From Dendrobium chrysotoxum (Eukaryota > Streptophyta > Magnoliopsida > Asparagales > Orchidaceae), in the NCBI GenBank assembly GCA_019925795.1, contig CM034298.1:56322365-56386364 (forward strand): DNA of 64,000 bases. Direction: 5' to 3'. The notes under the pieces were generated by a model. That model saw only the letters and a list, made by a program, of their open reading frames with translations. It was not told where the DNA came from and ran no database searches. Positions 36,280 through 49,448 of this stretch are shown here, piece by piece; the first letter of the stretch is position 1; the number at the start of each line of letters is the position of its first letter. The translations under genes were made by a program, and so were the position numbers.

Positions 36280-39200
36280 TCAATGATTGCTCCTTGAGTT
36301 TGGCCTGGCTTCTTGCATCAACTTGTAAACATTATTTGCAAGTAAGCCTTTCTCAATGGCCTGATGCCAGAACAGTTCTAGCATGTCACTTGTATCACCA
36401 TAAGAAGCACAGAGACATTTATAAATCTTCGATGTTATTATGAGCTTGTTCTTAAGCATATTATTCAAAATCTCAGATGATGCTATTGGCTTTCCAGCAT
36501 TTAAGTATGCATAAGACAGAATTGTATATACAAGACTATCTCCAGCAATGCCCTTTACTTGCATTTTGACATATATCTTTTGCGCGTAATCTACCAAACC
36601 TCGTTTACAGAACCTTCGAATTAATGACCTGTATATAGACTTATCCGCACAAAACCCTCTGTTCATGATATCATCAGGTATTCTAAGCACTTCCTCTTCA
36701 TTATTCTGATTGCAGTAACCATCCACAAGCCATGAGAATGTACTATAATTAGGTGAGATTCCTGCATTGAAAATATGAGCACAGCAAAAGGTTGAAGCTG
36801 CCTAAAGAAATGTTCACTTCATTAACTAGAAAGATCAAAATCAAAGATAGAAAAACAAAATCCTTGCTGACTGCACCTATTAGTTACAGCATGAATGCAG
36901 TATAATCAAAAGCACTCTGCATCTTCAAGGCAATATGGCAGGTTAAGTCCTATGCATCACTGTATGCTAAGAAGTAACAGTTATTCAATTTAATAAATAT
37001 ATTTCAAATATATGGAACAGCTTTGAAAGCATTAAATTATAATTATAATATTAAACCATGTTAGGCAAAATAATAAAGCTTGAAATTTTGTTGCAATCTA
37101 GGTCCAAAATCTTGCTAAGTAAATTATCCACTTAAACTACATATTTGTGTCCGTAGTATAAGGATAATCTAATCTTTGCAAAATTCTATTCCTTCTTCAT
37201 TATTATCAATGCTCTAGCATTCCATCCCTTCATCTATCTCCTCAGTCTTATCCTCTTTATTATCAAGACTTGCTATTCCGAAATTTGATGTTCTTGCACC
37301 TACATTGATCTATTGTTTCTAAGGTGGCTTGTTTCTGAATCTCTACATCCTCTTTCCGCATCATCTTCTGTCAAATTTTCATCATAAGAAAGTAACATAT
37401 CTTCAGCGCAAAATTACTAGCATCCATCTCTAAATTGAAGCTATGACTTTCCGTACAGCCTAATCCCTGCAGACGTGGTGCTTGATTGGCAACACCTTAG
37501 TAATGGCACTATTCTACGAGGCACACAAGAGTTGCATGGGCACCTAGTTTGGCAACCAACTCAACTTAAATAACATTGCATAAACTTAAAATAAGGAAAT
37601 GAAATTCTCAAAAATATGGTTTGTATGTATTCAATACCATCTTCCATAATCATTTACTAATTTCTAACCTTCATATGTCACTAGGACCCATTTTTCAAAC
37701 CAAGTAGATTCACACACCATTGAGGAGAGTACAATATTACAATAATCACCATCTATTTATTTATTGAATAAGTGAATGGAAATTTGAATTAAAGAAGATG
37801 GAAGGAGCATTTGATAATCATAACTATATACCTAAAAGAAGGTCTGACAATCCATCCATTTATATGTTTAATACTACATTTTTTGAAATATTACCCCACC
37901 CTTTGAAAATAGAACTATCTATTATATTGAAGTTGTCACTATCTACGGTTCTGCATTCATTCTTTTCAAATCAACAAAAAATCAAAAAAATTTATGACAG
38001 ATTAAAAATGCGTTTCAGGGAGTAAAGGTTGATCAATGTATTGAGAAGTTTTGTCGCCTTCACTACTGATATGATGGGGTGGATGTCCCAACTGTCACCA
38101 TGAAACATAAAAATTGCTTGTTATGGAATTCTAAACATAATCTGTTCTTTCTCTACAGTCTATGGAGGAAAATTTTGGTGCTAATCATTCCATTTATAGA
38201 ATGATGTTAAGTCCAATCATGGGCATACAATGCAATAATGAAATGAATGATTTGTCTTTATAGCATAATTCAATCTGCACAGACATGGTCACTTTGAGTG
38301 CTAATTTAGATCATCAACAAGACCACCAACTTAGTAATTAGTGTTCAACTTGACAAATCAACTTAGAGATAATTCAGCATGCAGGCACATGGTCACTTGA
38401 ATGCTATCTTCAAATAACAACAGGAGCGCCACCTTAGTCATTAATGGTGATGCGGTGACTTGCATGACTTGACTTGTCAATTCATATATAAAGAAATGTG
38501 TCAGAAATTAAATCTATTAATGCAAACATAAGCTTTTCATCAGAAAAAAAAAGTACAATCGCTCCTCTTAAGCTTCCTGGCAGCTGAATAAGTACACTCT
38601 GGCTTAAGCCATCAGGTTTCCCTTACAAGCTTGACTAGTTCAATCAATTTGGTTCCTTGGGAGTTTTAGTCAATTGCTGACAGCTCCTTGTCAATGGGTG
38701 GGGAATCAAATGTTTAAGGAAATAGTCACAAGTATTTTATTTGCACATCAAAGTATTCTTTTGAAGATTTCAAATACCACTATCCGAGCCATCCAAGTAT
38801 GGTTAGAGGATGATGGATCTTGTCATCAGCAGACTTGGGTCTGGCTAGCTTGCTGATAATCTTTTTGTTTCCCAATTCCATGCATTCTCTTTGACTATAG
38901 TTTGGATATTGGGCATACATAATAACCACAATGTGTTTATTAATTATACTAAAGGATGAATCTATCGAATGAATTTTATTGAATACATAGTAAATGGGAA
39001 AAAATTAAGAGTACAAATTATAAGTTACCTAGCCCATTGAATAAGATTTGACCTTTTAAGCCCATTTAATATTTTTGTTCATTAAAAATTCAGTCTAAAA
39101 GTTTTAGATGTTGGTTTCATTTTCAATCTCATCATAAGAATTTAAATTTTGATAGTTTTTTATAAATTCATCAATGTCAGGGATTTAGTTTCGAATTTTG

Positions 39201-41789
39201 TTTAAGTTATTTTTCATTACTAAATATTTCAAAATACTATTCAAGATATGAAACAGAGAGAACTATCTAATTAAAGCTCAAAATACAACACAAGAAATTT
39301 GATGGAGCCTCAAAGAAAGAATTCTAATAGAATTTTAACAATGGTTTAAAATTTTTAGCAAAAGTTAAATTTAAGCAATACGAGTTTCAACTAAAACAAC
39401 CCGAGTTTCATTCAAAACTTAATCTAAATTCAAGTTTTAGCTAAAACCCTCGAATCTAGCATAAAATGAAAATATTAATTAGTATTGGATAGTTGTACTA
39501 GGAATTGATCTGAAACCACCCAGAGCAAACTAAAATTACCAGTATTGAAAACCATGATTTAGTTCATAAATACATTATAACCATTATTCATTTGTGCATT
39601 AAATGAGGTACTTACATAGAATCAGCTAAACACTCACTTAAATAAAGTTGTTTGGGGGGGGGGGGGGGGGGGGGGTTGTTAATGTGATTATCATGTTTAA
39701 AGTGAGTGGGGTAGTATGATAAGTTTAAGTGACAAACAAATGGGAAATACTCATCACTGATTAGAAGTTGTGGAAAGACCTAAATGTAAGGAGACAAAAG
39801 CCTAGGTTGGGATCATGGGAAAAAGCCCATTGCTGCAACGGATGAATGTGAAGTGGATATATTAAGGTATATGCACTCTTTTAATGTTAGATGAAAACAA
39901 TATATTGTCTTCTCTAACATGCAAATGTTTATTTTGCTCCTAACAAATACTAGCAAATTCTAAGAAATTCAAATATTTGAACAAATACAAAGATGGAGAC
40001 AAATATGAACCCGACATTCTTGGTGCATGGGTGCATTCATCTTCATCAATCATGATCAGATAGATACCCCATTTGACAAGTCTGATGTTTGTCCCGATTT
40101 GAAGGAGATAATTAAGGAGGAAAAGGGAAAGGTATGGCAATAAGGATGATGACGATGACTACCACCTTAACAATGACACTCATAAGTCATGACACATGAG
40201 CAAAAACTTATTGTATCATTGCACAATCAAATCATGCATGACGTGTTAATGCAAGGAGTAGATTAAAAATATGTGTTTGTTTTATTAGCATTGGCATTTT
40301 AATTTCCAGAACATTATTTTTTTGGTATGAATAAACTAAAACAAACATATAAAGAAGCATCAGCATATAAAGAGATAAGACAGCATAGATGTGAACATTC
40401 ATAATATGGTAAGAATACTGCCGCATAACATAGATAATTTAAGAGTTGAGCATTACCTGCATTTAGCATTTCAAAAAGGACTTCCTTCGCATTATCTAAT
40501 TCCTGAACTTTGCAGAATCCATGAATGAGAGCCTTGAAAGTAAAATGATCAAGAATCAAACCTTTTTCCAGCATCTTATTCCTAAGTTTCCATGCAAAAT
40601 CCATGTTTCCTCTCTTACAATATGCATTGATTAATGTGTTGCATGTGATATTGTCAGGTTCAATATTCCTCTCATCCATCTCATTCAATAGCTTATTAGC
40701 AGCTTTCATTTTCCCTTCCTCACAGAGTTTTCGAAGTATTGAATTGTAAGTGGGAACACCTGATCGTAAACCTCTTGCCTCCATTTCTTCACGTAATTTC
40801 AGTGCCTCATCAAGTTCATTAACTCTACAATACCCATCGATGAGAGTTGTATAAGTTACCTGGTTAGGAACAGCACCATTAATTTCTTTGAAAAGCCTGA
40901 CTGCCTCTCTCATTCTACCTTCTCTGCAAAATCCATGGATGAGAGTATTATAAGTCGTGATATCTGGATTAACCCTTTCCCTTCTCATTCTATCCTGAAT
41001 TGCCAAAGCCTCGTAATGCATACCCCTCCTACAGAAAAGTGAAATAAGCGTATTATACGTGAATAAGTCCGGAAAGACACCCTTCTGATCCATCTCCCTG
41101 ACCAAGTTCTCTGCTTTCTCAACATCGACAGATTTAAAACAAACATGAAGCATGACATTATAGATGTAGATATTTGGCACAACTCCGACCAAAAGCATTT
41201 CATGGTAAACCTTCCATGCAGTAGCCGTTTGTCTAGACTTTGCCAGCATGCTCAATAAAGCATTGCAAGCATGTTGATCTGGTTTGAGGCCTTCATTCTT
41301 CATCTGATCAAATATTTGGAATGCATCCACTGCTAGCTTTGATTGTGAATATATAATCATAAGCCAGTTTAAAATTTGTGTATTTGTCTTAAGATCATCA
41401 TAAGCACTCAGCAATGAACTGAGCACTGCAGGTGACGATAGAAATTCCTTGAAAGCAAACTTCTCAAGTAGCTCCCTAGCAGTTTTGAACTGCCTTTTCT
41501 TAGTGAGGAGGTGGACCATGGTCCAGAAGGACTGGAGAGAATGCTGGTAGTGTGGCAGAGATTGTGCCCATCTGAAGAAAGTCCATGATAAGGAGGCATC
41601 TTTTGATAATAGAAGAAGAATTTGGTTTACATTCGCAGAAGAAAGGCAGAAACCAATTGCAACATTTGACAACTTATGCCAATTCCCCTTCAAAACAACA
41701 GCACAAACACTTTGAACAAATGCAGCGTCACTTCTTCCAACAAAAAGGGTACCCATATGAAGAAACCCGATCAATTTATAATCTAGCAT
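36280..41789 (-). CDS. P-class pentatricopeptide repeat protein, At5g38730-like
   Basis: Two exons: 40457-41789 and 36280-36761. They join within codon GGA (G/GA) at GCAG/GTAATG and ATGCAG/GAATC, total 1815 nt, 604 residues. The protein is a run of about eleven 35-residue PPR motifs; clear ones include TYNTLISLFCRRG, TYNTLIHGFCREG, TYTTLIDGYCRVN, TCNTLINAYCKRG and, in exon 2, STFSWLVDGYC. Length and motif order match Arabidopsis At5g38730. P-class PPR proteins bind RNA in mitochondria or plastids; a targeting peptide is not obvious in the N-terminus, and a start at residue 12 (MGTLF) is possible. Reading past the donor would give a shorter tail ending at 40314. The 3.7-kb intron is unusual, as most plant PPR genes lack introns. 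Confidence 0.9.
37859..37918 (+). repeat. 60-bp dispersed repeat, copy 2
   Basis: Identical to 28926-28985. In the PPR intron, antisense to the gene, whereas copy 1 is sense to its host gene. Similarity continues to about 37945. Confidence 0.85.
39654..39675 (+). repeat. Poly-G tract, 22 bp
   Basis: Twenty-two consecutive G in the PPR intron (poly-C in the transcript). Capable of G-quadruplex formation on the plus strand; exact length may be affected by sequencing. Confidence 0.8.
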
Positions 41790-42595
41790 AGAACCAAAAA
41801 CGGTTTTCTATTAATCGAACTAGATAAATATCTTCCCTGCAGTTTACTTGCAGCATAACTGTTTACTAAAATGCCCATCACAAGGACAATAAAAGCAATA
41901 GAAGCATGTTTCAGGAAAAAAAAACTGAAATATCCTAAAAATTGAAAACAGGACAAGAAAAACATAAAGAATCAAGGACCCAACTAAAAAATCTTCAATC
42001 AGTTGTCACTAATTATATAAATTAAATTATAATAATATGCAATAATTATTTAAATAAAGAAAATATATAGTAATGTTTTAAATATTTAGAAAACCAAACT
42101 AAAACATGTCCATTAAAAATTAAAACTTATACATGAAGTAATGCTTCATTCAAATGACATGCTTAGTTCAAAGAGAGTGGTGTTGATGATAACGAGCACT
42201 TAAATAGATCGCACAGAACGAGTTAGTCATAAATGGAGAGCGTTATAAAAAAGCAAATCCGAACCCAAATTATAAGCTTTTGTAGCATCAAAGCTGTGGG
42301 TAGTGAAGATAAATAAATAAGGAATTTTTAATGGCATACAATCACAAACTTTAGCATACACTGGTATGCCACCTAATACTGTAAAATTACCATCATAGCA
42401 TTCTAATCTTGCTAATCTTACAAATATTCCACTCAATTTATGCATTATAATAATACATGAGAAAACTAACTCTGAACTGCAACCTCTAATACACTTAAAA
42501 AGTCAACCCTCAAACTAGATTTCTAAACCCTCCCAAAAGCAGTAAGTAAATGCAAATAGTCCCATCCATACCCATTCTCTTCAACCCAATGAAAA

Positions 42596-42940
42596 ATGGT
42601 CAGAGAAAGATTGACAATTGTCGATAATGCCCATTTACATTTGTCCCAGGTTGTCGGGCAAGCCAGTCACAAGCAACCCAAGGAGCATGTGAAAGTTCTA
42701 ATCATCCCATATCTCAAAAGCCAAACCTTTTCTCAAGCATCCATCCATACAGAGTCTTCAGCAGAGGCTCCCGGTAGAGCAAAATGCAAGATATCCCCAT
42801 CCCAGACCATCCATGAAGTTGCATCACCAAAGCACACAAATGGTTCCACTTATGTTCCACAAGCAGCAATAGGTTATAATGTTCCTAGGTCCAATAACAT
42901 GAGTTTTCCTCCTCTAGCTGCATCAGCAAAATCCAATTAG
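42596..42940 (+). other. Unrecognised 114-codon open frame
   Basis: An uninterrupted frame of 114 codons with a less AT-biased, Ser/Ala/Pro-rich composition, 0.8 kb upstream of the PPR start on the opposite strand. I recognise no domain, and no neighbouring exons were found. It could be a gene fragment, a TE piece or chance. Confidence 0.2.
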
Positions 42941-43479
42941 CATCATCAAGCAATCACAATATAAATAACTGCATATTTTGTTCACTATCAACGTCATCTG
43001 CAATTCCATCACCAAAGATTTAATACATGGTTGTTACCAAAGGCTGATCATATAATTGCATCAGAACGGAAATGTCAGCTGGTCCCAACAATTGATAAGC
43101 AAATACACAATTTCAATTCAAGAGAAAGATTCCCTTATTGTCAGACAATATTTAATCTAATGTTAAAAAGTAGAAATGATGTTGTTAAAAAGCATAAATA
43201 AGCATGAGCTTTAAGAAGAATTGCCGCATAGAGTGCAATCGACATGATCAAGCATATACTTTCATCATCGCTTTGTAGAGCATGTGACGCACATGCTCTA
43301 TTCACTCTCCACTCCATCCGTATCAAAGAAGATAGATTTAGTGATGGGCTAATATCATGCATTGCTCATCACACCACATTATGATATTATTTTTAAATAT
43401 TTTTGCAACTTTATACTTATATTTCTAAATGTTAACATATTCCAAGTGTATTTTATAATATTTTTTTAATATAAGCCGG

Positions 43480-43607
43480 CTCACGAGCTAAAGAGTTGAG
43501 CCAATGATGGCTCAAGTTTGGTTCGTAAGTTCATCAAGCTTGACTCATGAGTAATTTATCAAACCGAGCTCAATTCGGCTCATGAGATGTCTTGGCTCAC
43601 TTACACA

Positions 43608-43639
<32 letters not shown>
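43480..43639. mobile_element. hAT-like GAGCTC-family fragment with (AT)n end
   Basis: Words GGCTCACGAGCT, CATGAGTAATTTATC and CCGAGCTCAATTCGGC lead to a terminus GGCTCACTTACACACCTA, close to the right end of the element at 62346-63111. It is followed by an (AT)n run at 43611-43638. The left end is missing. Confidence 0.5.
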
Positions 43640-43644
<5 letters not shown>

Positions 43645-44751
43645 CTGCTGGATCTGTCTTTTGCGATTTCATTGGCTCTCTTGATGCGTTGATCTTCCTT
43701 CTCTTCTGCAACGCCAGCACTTGCTTGCCTCTACGATCCCATTTTTGGCCAGAGAAAACAACACATGGATGGAGCTCTGCTTCCCATTTTCTCTTGCGGC
43801 TTGCCAGAACTTGCACTTATGGTGAACATCAGACTCTCATTCAATCTCTTCTTCATCTGTTTCTCTTCAAGAATTTATGTTCTTTGAGCTACCTTACGGC
43901 CCTCTAATTTCTTCTCCAGGAAGCTTCCGCCTTATTACTTTTCGGTGAGCTGTCACTTCTTGTGTTCTTCAATGTTTGGTATAGTTTTTCAATACTTTTC
44001 ATTTATTCTTCTGCTCATAAAGTTGTTAAGGACGCCGCAAAGTCTGAGTGAGAACTCAAGGAGGCTGAAATAATAACTTTTGAATTTTTCTTTTGCCAAA
44101 CAAGCAAATTTATATTAGGGTTTAATGGTATGCCACAAGGCCACCTTAATTTTCTAACTTTTATTAATCTGATATTCCAGTTAGGTTATGATAGCCTTAA
44201 AGGAACGTTCTGTAACTCTAAACAACTTTTTTTTTTTGGAAAAATATCGAGACTATAACATTTGAAATTCAATTCAATCCGATTCATCATTGCTGCCATT
44301 AACTGTGAATTCTGTGCTTTTGGATTCATTCCATACTTTGAAAACTTTCCAGTGGGGTTGCAACTTAACAATCTGAGACCCTAAAGCTAACTAATACTAA
44401 CAATGCATGCAATGCCGTTGGGTTGAACTTTGGAAGCTTAATTCTACAGCAATCTGCTCTTGATCCCAATTCTTTAATCATGAAGTTCTCCTAAAAATGA
44501 TCACACCAAATTAAGGATTACTAGAGAAGATGTGATAGAAGAATTAATATATAGAAATAATCCATCGACACTAACCATTTGGAAGAATTTAGAACGCATT
44601 TATGAGAAATTGAACCATATCTAACTCTATATTTTCATGATGTCGTAGTTACTAAGTGCTATGAGGGGAGAGTCTAGCTGATTAATTATAAGGCAAATGA
44701 AATGATGGGCACATAAAAGTTCAATGTAAAACTAAATATAAAGCTGCTAAC

Positions 44752-44831
44752 CTGTACAGCTAATACAGATGGTATGAAACAAAGCATGGACATTTGTTCA
44801 AATAGTTTTGAGAAAGTTAGCATTGGTTCGC
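44752..44831 (-). other. Exon-like segment, unrecognised
   Basis: On the minus strand an 80-bp open segment is preceded by a pyrimidine-rich acceptor (TCTTCCCCATCTGTGCAG) and followed by a donor (GTACAG/GTTAGC). One frame reads GEPMLTFSKLFEQMSMLCF. A GC-rich first-exon-like region lies upstream at about 45060-45380. No protein family recognised; could be an exon of a non-coding transcript or chance. Confidence 0.2.
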
Positions 44832-45059
44832 CTGCACAGATGGGGAAGACTACATATTTTAAGTTAAAAATAGGAGACCCACTGCATAACTTATCACATT
44901 CTTTACCATAATTGGATATCCCATTAATGATGAATATCAGCGTATGTGAGCACACTAATAAGTGCTCTCATGATTTTCATCCAAAAATAGATCCACTTAG
45001 TAGTAAGAATGTTGCAGAAAGCACACTTTTTGCTAGCAATTTCGACTGTTAATTACCTT

Positions 45060-45380
45060 CTACGTTTCGTCACTCTGTAATGCAGATGAGATGAGATTTG
45101 TACATCCCAAAGTGTTAAATAACACAACCACAATGCCAAAGGAGGGAAATACAGAGAAGAGGAAGCGAAAAAAATTGCGGGATTTTTTGATTCCATGGAC
45201 GGTTACCGTGAAAACGCAAAACAAAATCCGGCGAGAACCTCCGGCTGTATGCCGGCGAACAAGAAGAAGACCTCCGAAGTCGCAGTCGTCTAAAACGCCG
45301 GCGCCGGGAAGGAGATAAACCTGTGATGCCACTGTGAGGACCGCGGTTTGACAAATAAGTTCGGGCGGCATTCGGCTAGG
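45060..45380. other. GC-rich island with open frames on both strands
   Basis: A locally GC-rich patch in very AT-rich surroundings, with overlapping frames of 103 and 79 codons on the minus strand and 75 on the plus. No motif recognised. It resembles a promoter or 5' exon region more than a domain-coding exon. Direction is unresolved. Confidence 0.25.
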
Positions 45381-45474
45381 GCTTTTTTTTTTTTTCTTTT
45401 CATTTATTTAATATAATATTAGATAATATTTAAAAATAATATAATATAGGTAATATAATCCAGTAGCTTAATAA

Positions 45475-45690
45475 CCTTTTGAATCGAGTGACATTGAGCT
45501 TGAACTCGAGCTCGTTTAATGTTAGAGCTCGATTATAAGCTCGAGCTCAAACTCAAAGCTCAATAAACTTGACTCGTAAGCCCGTTAATAAGTCGAGTTA
45601 AGTCGGCTCAAGAGCTGGTTTGGCACGCTTTAACTTTGATTAAATTTCACAAATAAGCTCAATTAAGGCTCAATATTGAGCTTATTTAAA
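45475..45690. mobile_element. hAT-like GAGCTC-family fragment
   Basis: Dense GAGCTTGAACTCGAGCTCG and TAAGCTCGAGCTC words as in 62346-63111. Termini not defined. Flanked by AT-rich sequence without genes up to 46750. Confidence 0.5.
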
Positions 45691-46759
45691 AGCTTAATTG
45701 ACAATGAATGTAAATATAACTATATGTATATGTATATTACAAATATAATTATATACATAATAATATAATTGTATAAATAAATAAATATATATATATAATA
45801 AGAAATAATGTAATATTAAATATAATATGGAAATTTTATAAAATAAAATAAAAACTTATGCTTCTAACTTTAATAAATTATATGCATTCCCAACTCAAAT
45901 GTGTATCCCCAGCAATTTGATAGTTTAACTTATATTGAATTCTCACAATTTTTAGTCCCACATCTTAGATAAATTTTAAATGGCCATCTTTATATAGTGT
46001 AAAGCACAAACCACAAGCAATAAATAAAACTACCTGATTGTAGTAGTTTTAAATTTTTGTTAAATTTATTTGTATAAGCATATATGTCTTTAAATATATA
46101 TTTAAAATTTTAACTAAATAAAAATTGTATTTAAATAAAAAATAATATTTATTAAACCAGACGTTCAACTAAATCAGAATCGGTTCGACGGTTTACTGAT
46201 TGAACTAACGATTCAAACTGTTTCACACCTGAATGAGTTCAGGGTCGAACCGGCCGGTCGGGTCACATTGGGTTTGCATGAAAATACTCCAACAAAATTA
46301 ATACACTTATGATTATGTATTACACCAAACTTTTATATTAACTTTACCTATTAATAAATCATTTTATTATACAATAAATAAAGCAGTGTAGTACTACTAA
46401 AAAAAACATGAAATCAAAATTGAGCAATTTGACTTACGAATCAATTTAAATAAAAATAAATTAGTGAGCATTATTCCAACTTTAGTTCTACAATAATTGA
46501 ACTCTTAAATGATTGTACATTAATTCTCATAGGCTTATTCATGTTCTCAACCAAGATGATTTGGAGACCATATAAATACTTTTACTATAGCGTTATGGTT
46601 CACTGGCCTAAGGCTTTAATGAGTATTTAGTGCTTATTTAATGAGTATTATTAATTTGCTGCTTATTTACTGTTTATTTATTGTGTATCCAAAAATACGC
46701 AGCAAATACGCAGTAATTCAGACTATTCTCTACGTTCGGAATCCTGACAGAATAATTTC

Positions 46760-46881
46760 TCCTTCATTTGAGACGGCTTTCTTACTGCTTCTTAAAGCAA
46801 TTTTTTAGAATAAAAATTAAAATTTTTGTACTAAAAAACTGCTTTGAGGAGCAATGAAGAAGCCATATCAAACAAAGCATA
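46760..46881. mobile_element. Tourist-like MITE (family copy 4)
   Basis: Ends CTTCATTTGAGACGGC and (complement) ATGCTTTGTTTGATATGGC, with stems TTTCTTACTGCTTCTTAAAG and CTGCTTTGAGGAGCAATGAA around an AT-rich loop. Target duplication unclear. Confidence 0.6.
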
Positions 46882-47379
46882 AATTCAAGTTCATTCAACC
46901 CATGAGAAGTTTGCTTGACAATGACAAGTTCAACACAATGAATGTGTTCCTTGTCTTAGCCTAAACTCATAGAGTAATCCTTCTTAAATATTATAAACTA
47001 CATTTCAGGTCTCTTGAACCTCTTAATACCATCACATGTTGTGCTCATTGGCAAGCACAAATACTTGAAAGTATAATATCATTTACTTTTGTGTATGCAT
47101 AGATCCTAAATCATAATCTAGGATTCTTGTAAACTTCTCCTAAATCATGACATGCATAGAACCTCACATGTGCAAAGGCTATAGTACATCATGATGATAA
47201 TGGTCTCTCTCAAGAGATGTATATGAAGCAGCCGTGATATATCGAGAAGTGCAACTCAAAGTCTGCCATGAAATCTCTAACCTTTTTATTTTATAAATAT
47301 TCAAAAATATTATTATTTTTTTAGCATCACATTTAATTTATCCTTTTATTATAAACTATTGAATAGAATAATCATCGTA

Positions 47380-48559
47380 ATACTCTTCTTTGGGTGAGTA
47401 TGAAGACACAAATTTAACCTTTCAATCTCAGAGTGATATTTTGAAAGGACATTCACATTAACATTCTAACATAATTGTAATTAGTCTAACTATTTTTATC
47501 TATCATTTGTTGATGTTTCATTTCTATGGGAGGAAGTCAGCATTAGATAGAAACCTTGACTGCAACATCATAAGGACATCTATATCAACATCCTAAGTAT
47601 AATCACAATCATGCAACTCCTTCCCTCAACCATTCATTATGTCATTCTTGAGGGAATCAAGTCAAGAATGAGGAGTAACCTTAATTACAACTTCAAAAGA
47701 ATATTCATATTAAAGCCCAAGGCATGGTTGTGGTTTGCAACTCCTCTTCATTATCTTTCTATATGTCCAAGATGTGTTGCTAGCAATAATGCACCTAAAA
47801 GATTAATTTGATAAGGGTATAGGAGTAAACAAAGTATGCAAAGGCTACACATTTCCTCTAAACTCTATCAAACCTTGTCAAGACTATTAGCAAACATTGC
47901 ATGAATGTCAAGTCATTGAGTTGTTTATGCTTTTCCAAACCTATGTCTCAACCACACTTGAGCCTTAGGCTTTGTTTGAGACAGCTTTCTTAATGCTTCT
48001 TAAAGCAACTTTCTTGTACAAAAATTTTAATAAGCCTTTAATTTTTGCACTAGAAAGCTGTTTTAAGAAGCAGTAAGAAAGTCGTCCCAAACGAAACCTT
48101 AGTCATCTCCTTTTAGTTCTATATCATAATTTTACTTGCATAGTAGCTATTGTTACCTTTTCAACTTATTTCATAACTTCTCTTGCATTAAAATCAACTG
48201 CAACACTTGAGTAATATCATCTCCCACTCAACCAACTAAGAAATGATTATATTTAATATAGTTATCAGGTGGCTCTAGAGAATCTCAATCCTAAGTCTTA
48301 GGATTTTTCATTCAATGCTAAGATAATAAATAAATTTTTCTACTATCATGAATCTTCTAACATGCAAATATTTAGCATCATTTGTAGGAAGCAAGTTAAG
48401 GGGACCCCTCAGTATAGCCTCAAAACTACATTCACATCAACGTCCTAAAATAAGTGCAATAAAAAAATTAAGTTAAGAGGGTGTATTTTCAATTGATGAT
48501 AATATAATAAAGTCTTTCTTTTCCATCATGAATATTCCAATGCATGATAATTTAGCGTA
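47380..48559. other. Intergenic with diverged internal repeats
   Basis: Phrases of the type GGAAG..AGT..AG, TTAC/CAACATC and ATCAACATCCTAA recur about 47440-47600, 47640-47730 and 48380-48470, suggesting a decayed repeat series leading into the PR-10 array. No gene seen. Confidence 0.35.
47968..48098. mobile_element. Tourist-like MITE (family copy 5)
   Basis: 131 bp with long imperfect inverted repeats (GGCTTTGTTTGAGACAGC versus complement GGTTTCGTTTGGGACGAC) and perfect TTA duplications at 47965-47967 and 48099-48101. It forms one long hairpin. The best-preserved copy. Confidence 0.8.
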
Positions 48560-49338
48560 GTTTATAGGAAGTGAGTTAGGGGAGGATGGGCTTCCCTTGC
48601 TTGGGTTCGGGGGCAATGTCGTACAACCTTGAAGCACCACGGCGCTATACTGTCGAGCATTGCGACACTATACACTTTGTGCTGATCTGGAGATAGAGAG
48701 TGGCGCGGCGCGATGCTTCAAACCCCGACGCTATAGTGCTACTAGTAAGGCTAGAGACAGAGAGCGAAGCACTGTGGCACTCCAAGCTTGATGTCGTGGC
48801 TTTGTGAGTCGGGATGAGCAAATTTCTTTCTCATTTTTCATGTTTAACTTGAAGGATTGCATCCTTTCCTGTAAGTTACGTGCGTCTCTTTCTCTATTCT
48901 GTGTAGTGAGCGAATTGTAAAGTTAAGAGAGACAAGAAGAGAGTGAGAAAGAAGCAATTTGTACTATTTCTCCCAAATTTTCATAGTGAATTTCTTGGTT
49001 TGGTGCGGCTCCGTGGTTCTTTCTCGATTTCGGGTTTTTCACGTTAAATCCTAATATCCTTCATTATCTATTGCATTTACTTTTTCTCGTTTGTGTTCGC
49101 TGTGTGGTTTACTTTCCAACATAGATCTCCTTCTCCCATCATCTTTTTATGATTCCAAGGCAACCCCATTGACAACTATACACCTAGAAAGTCACTTCAA
49201 GGAGAGCATAAGAGCAAACAAGACATGTAGAGACTCACAAACATCAAGTTAGCCTCTCTATTAGCATAAAGCCACAATCCTCATCACTATTCCAACAACC
49301 CTTTTTCAAACGTACATCATGTCCTCACTTATGTCTTA

Positions 49339-49448
49339 GGCTTCATTTAGGACAAATTTCTTACTGTTTTTTAAAGCAGTTTTTTAATACAAAAATTTTT
49401 GCACTAAAAAATTAATTTATAAAACAATAAAATAGCTATAAAAAATGA
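49339..49448. mobile_element. Tourist-like MITE in unit A
   Basis: Starts GGCTTCATTTAGGACAA after TTA, same position as in units B and C. Its right end is broken by the insertion at about 49449-49594. Confidence 0.65.

Noticed and set aside
38674..38856. 60-codon frame in the PPR intron
   Set aside because: No resemblance to a known protein, no splice sites that would join it to the PPR frame, and opposite strand.
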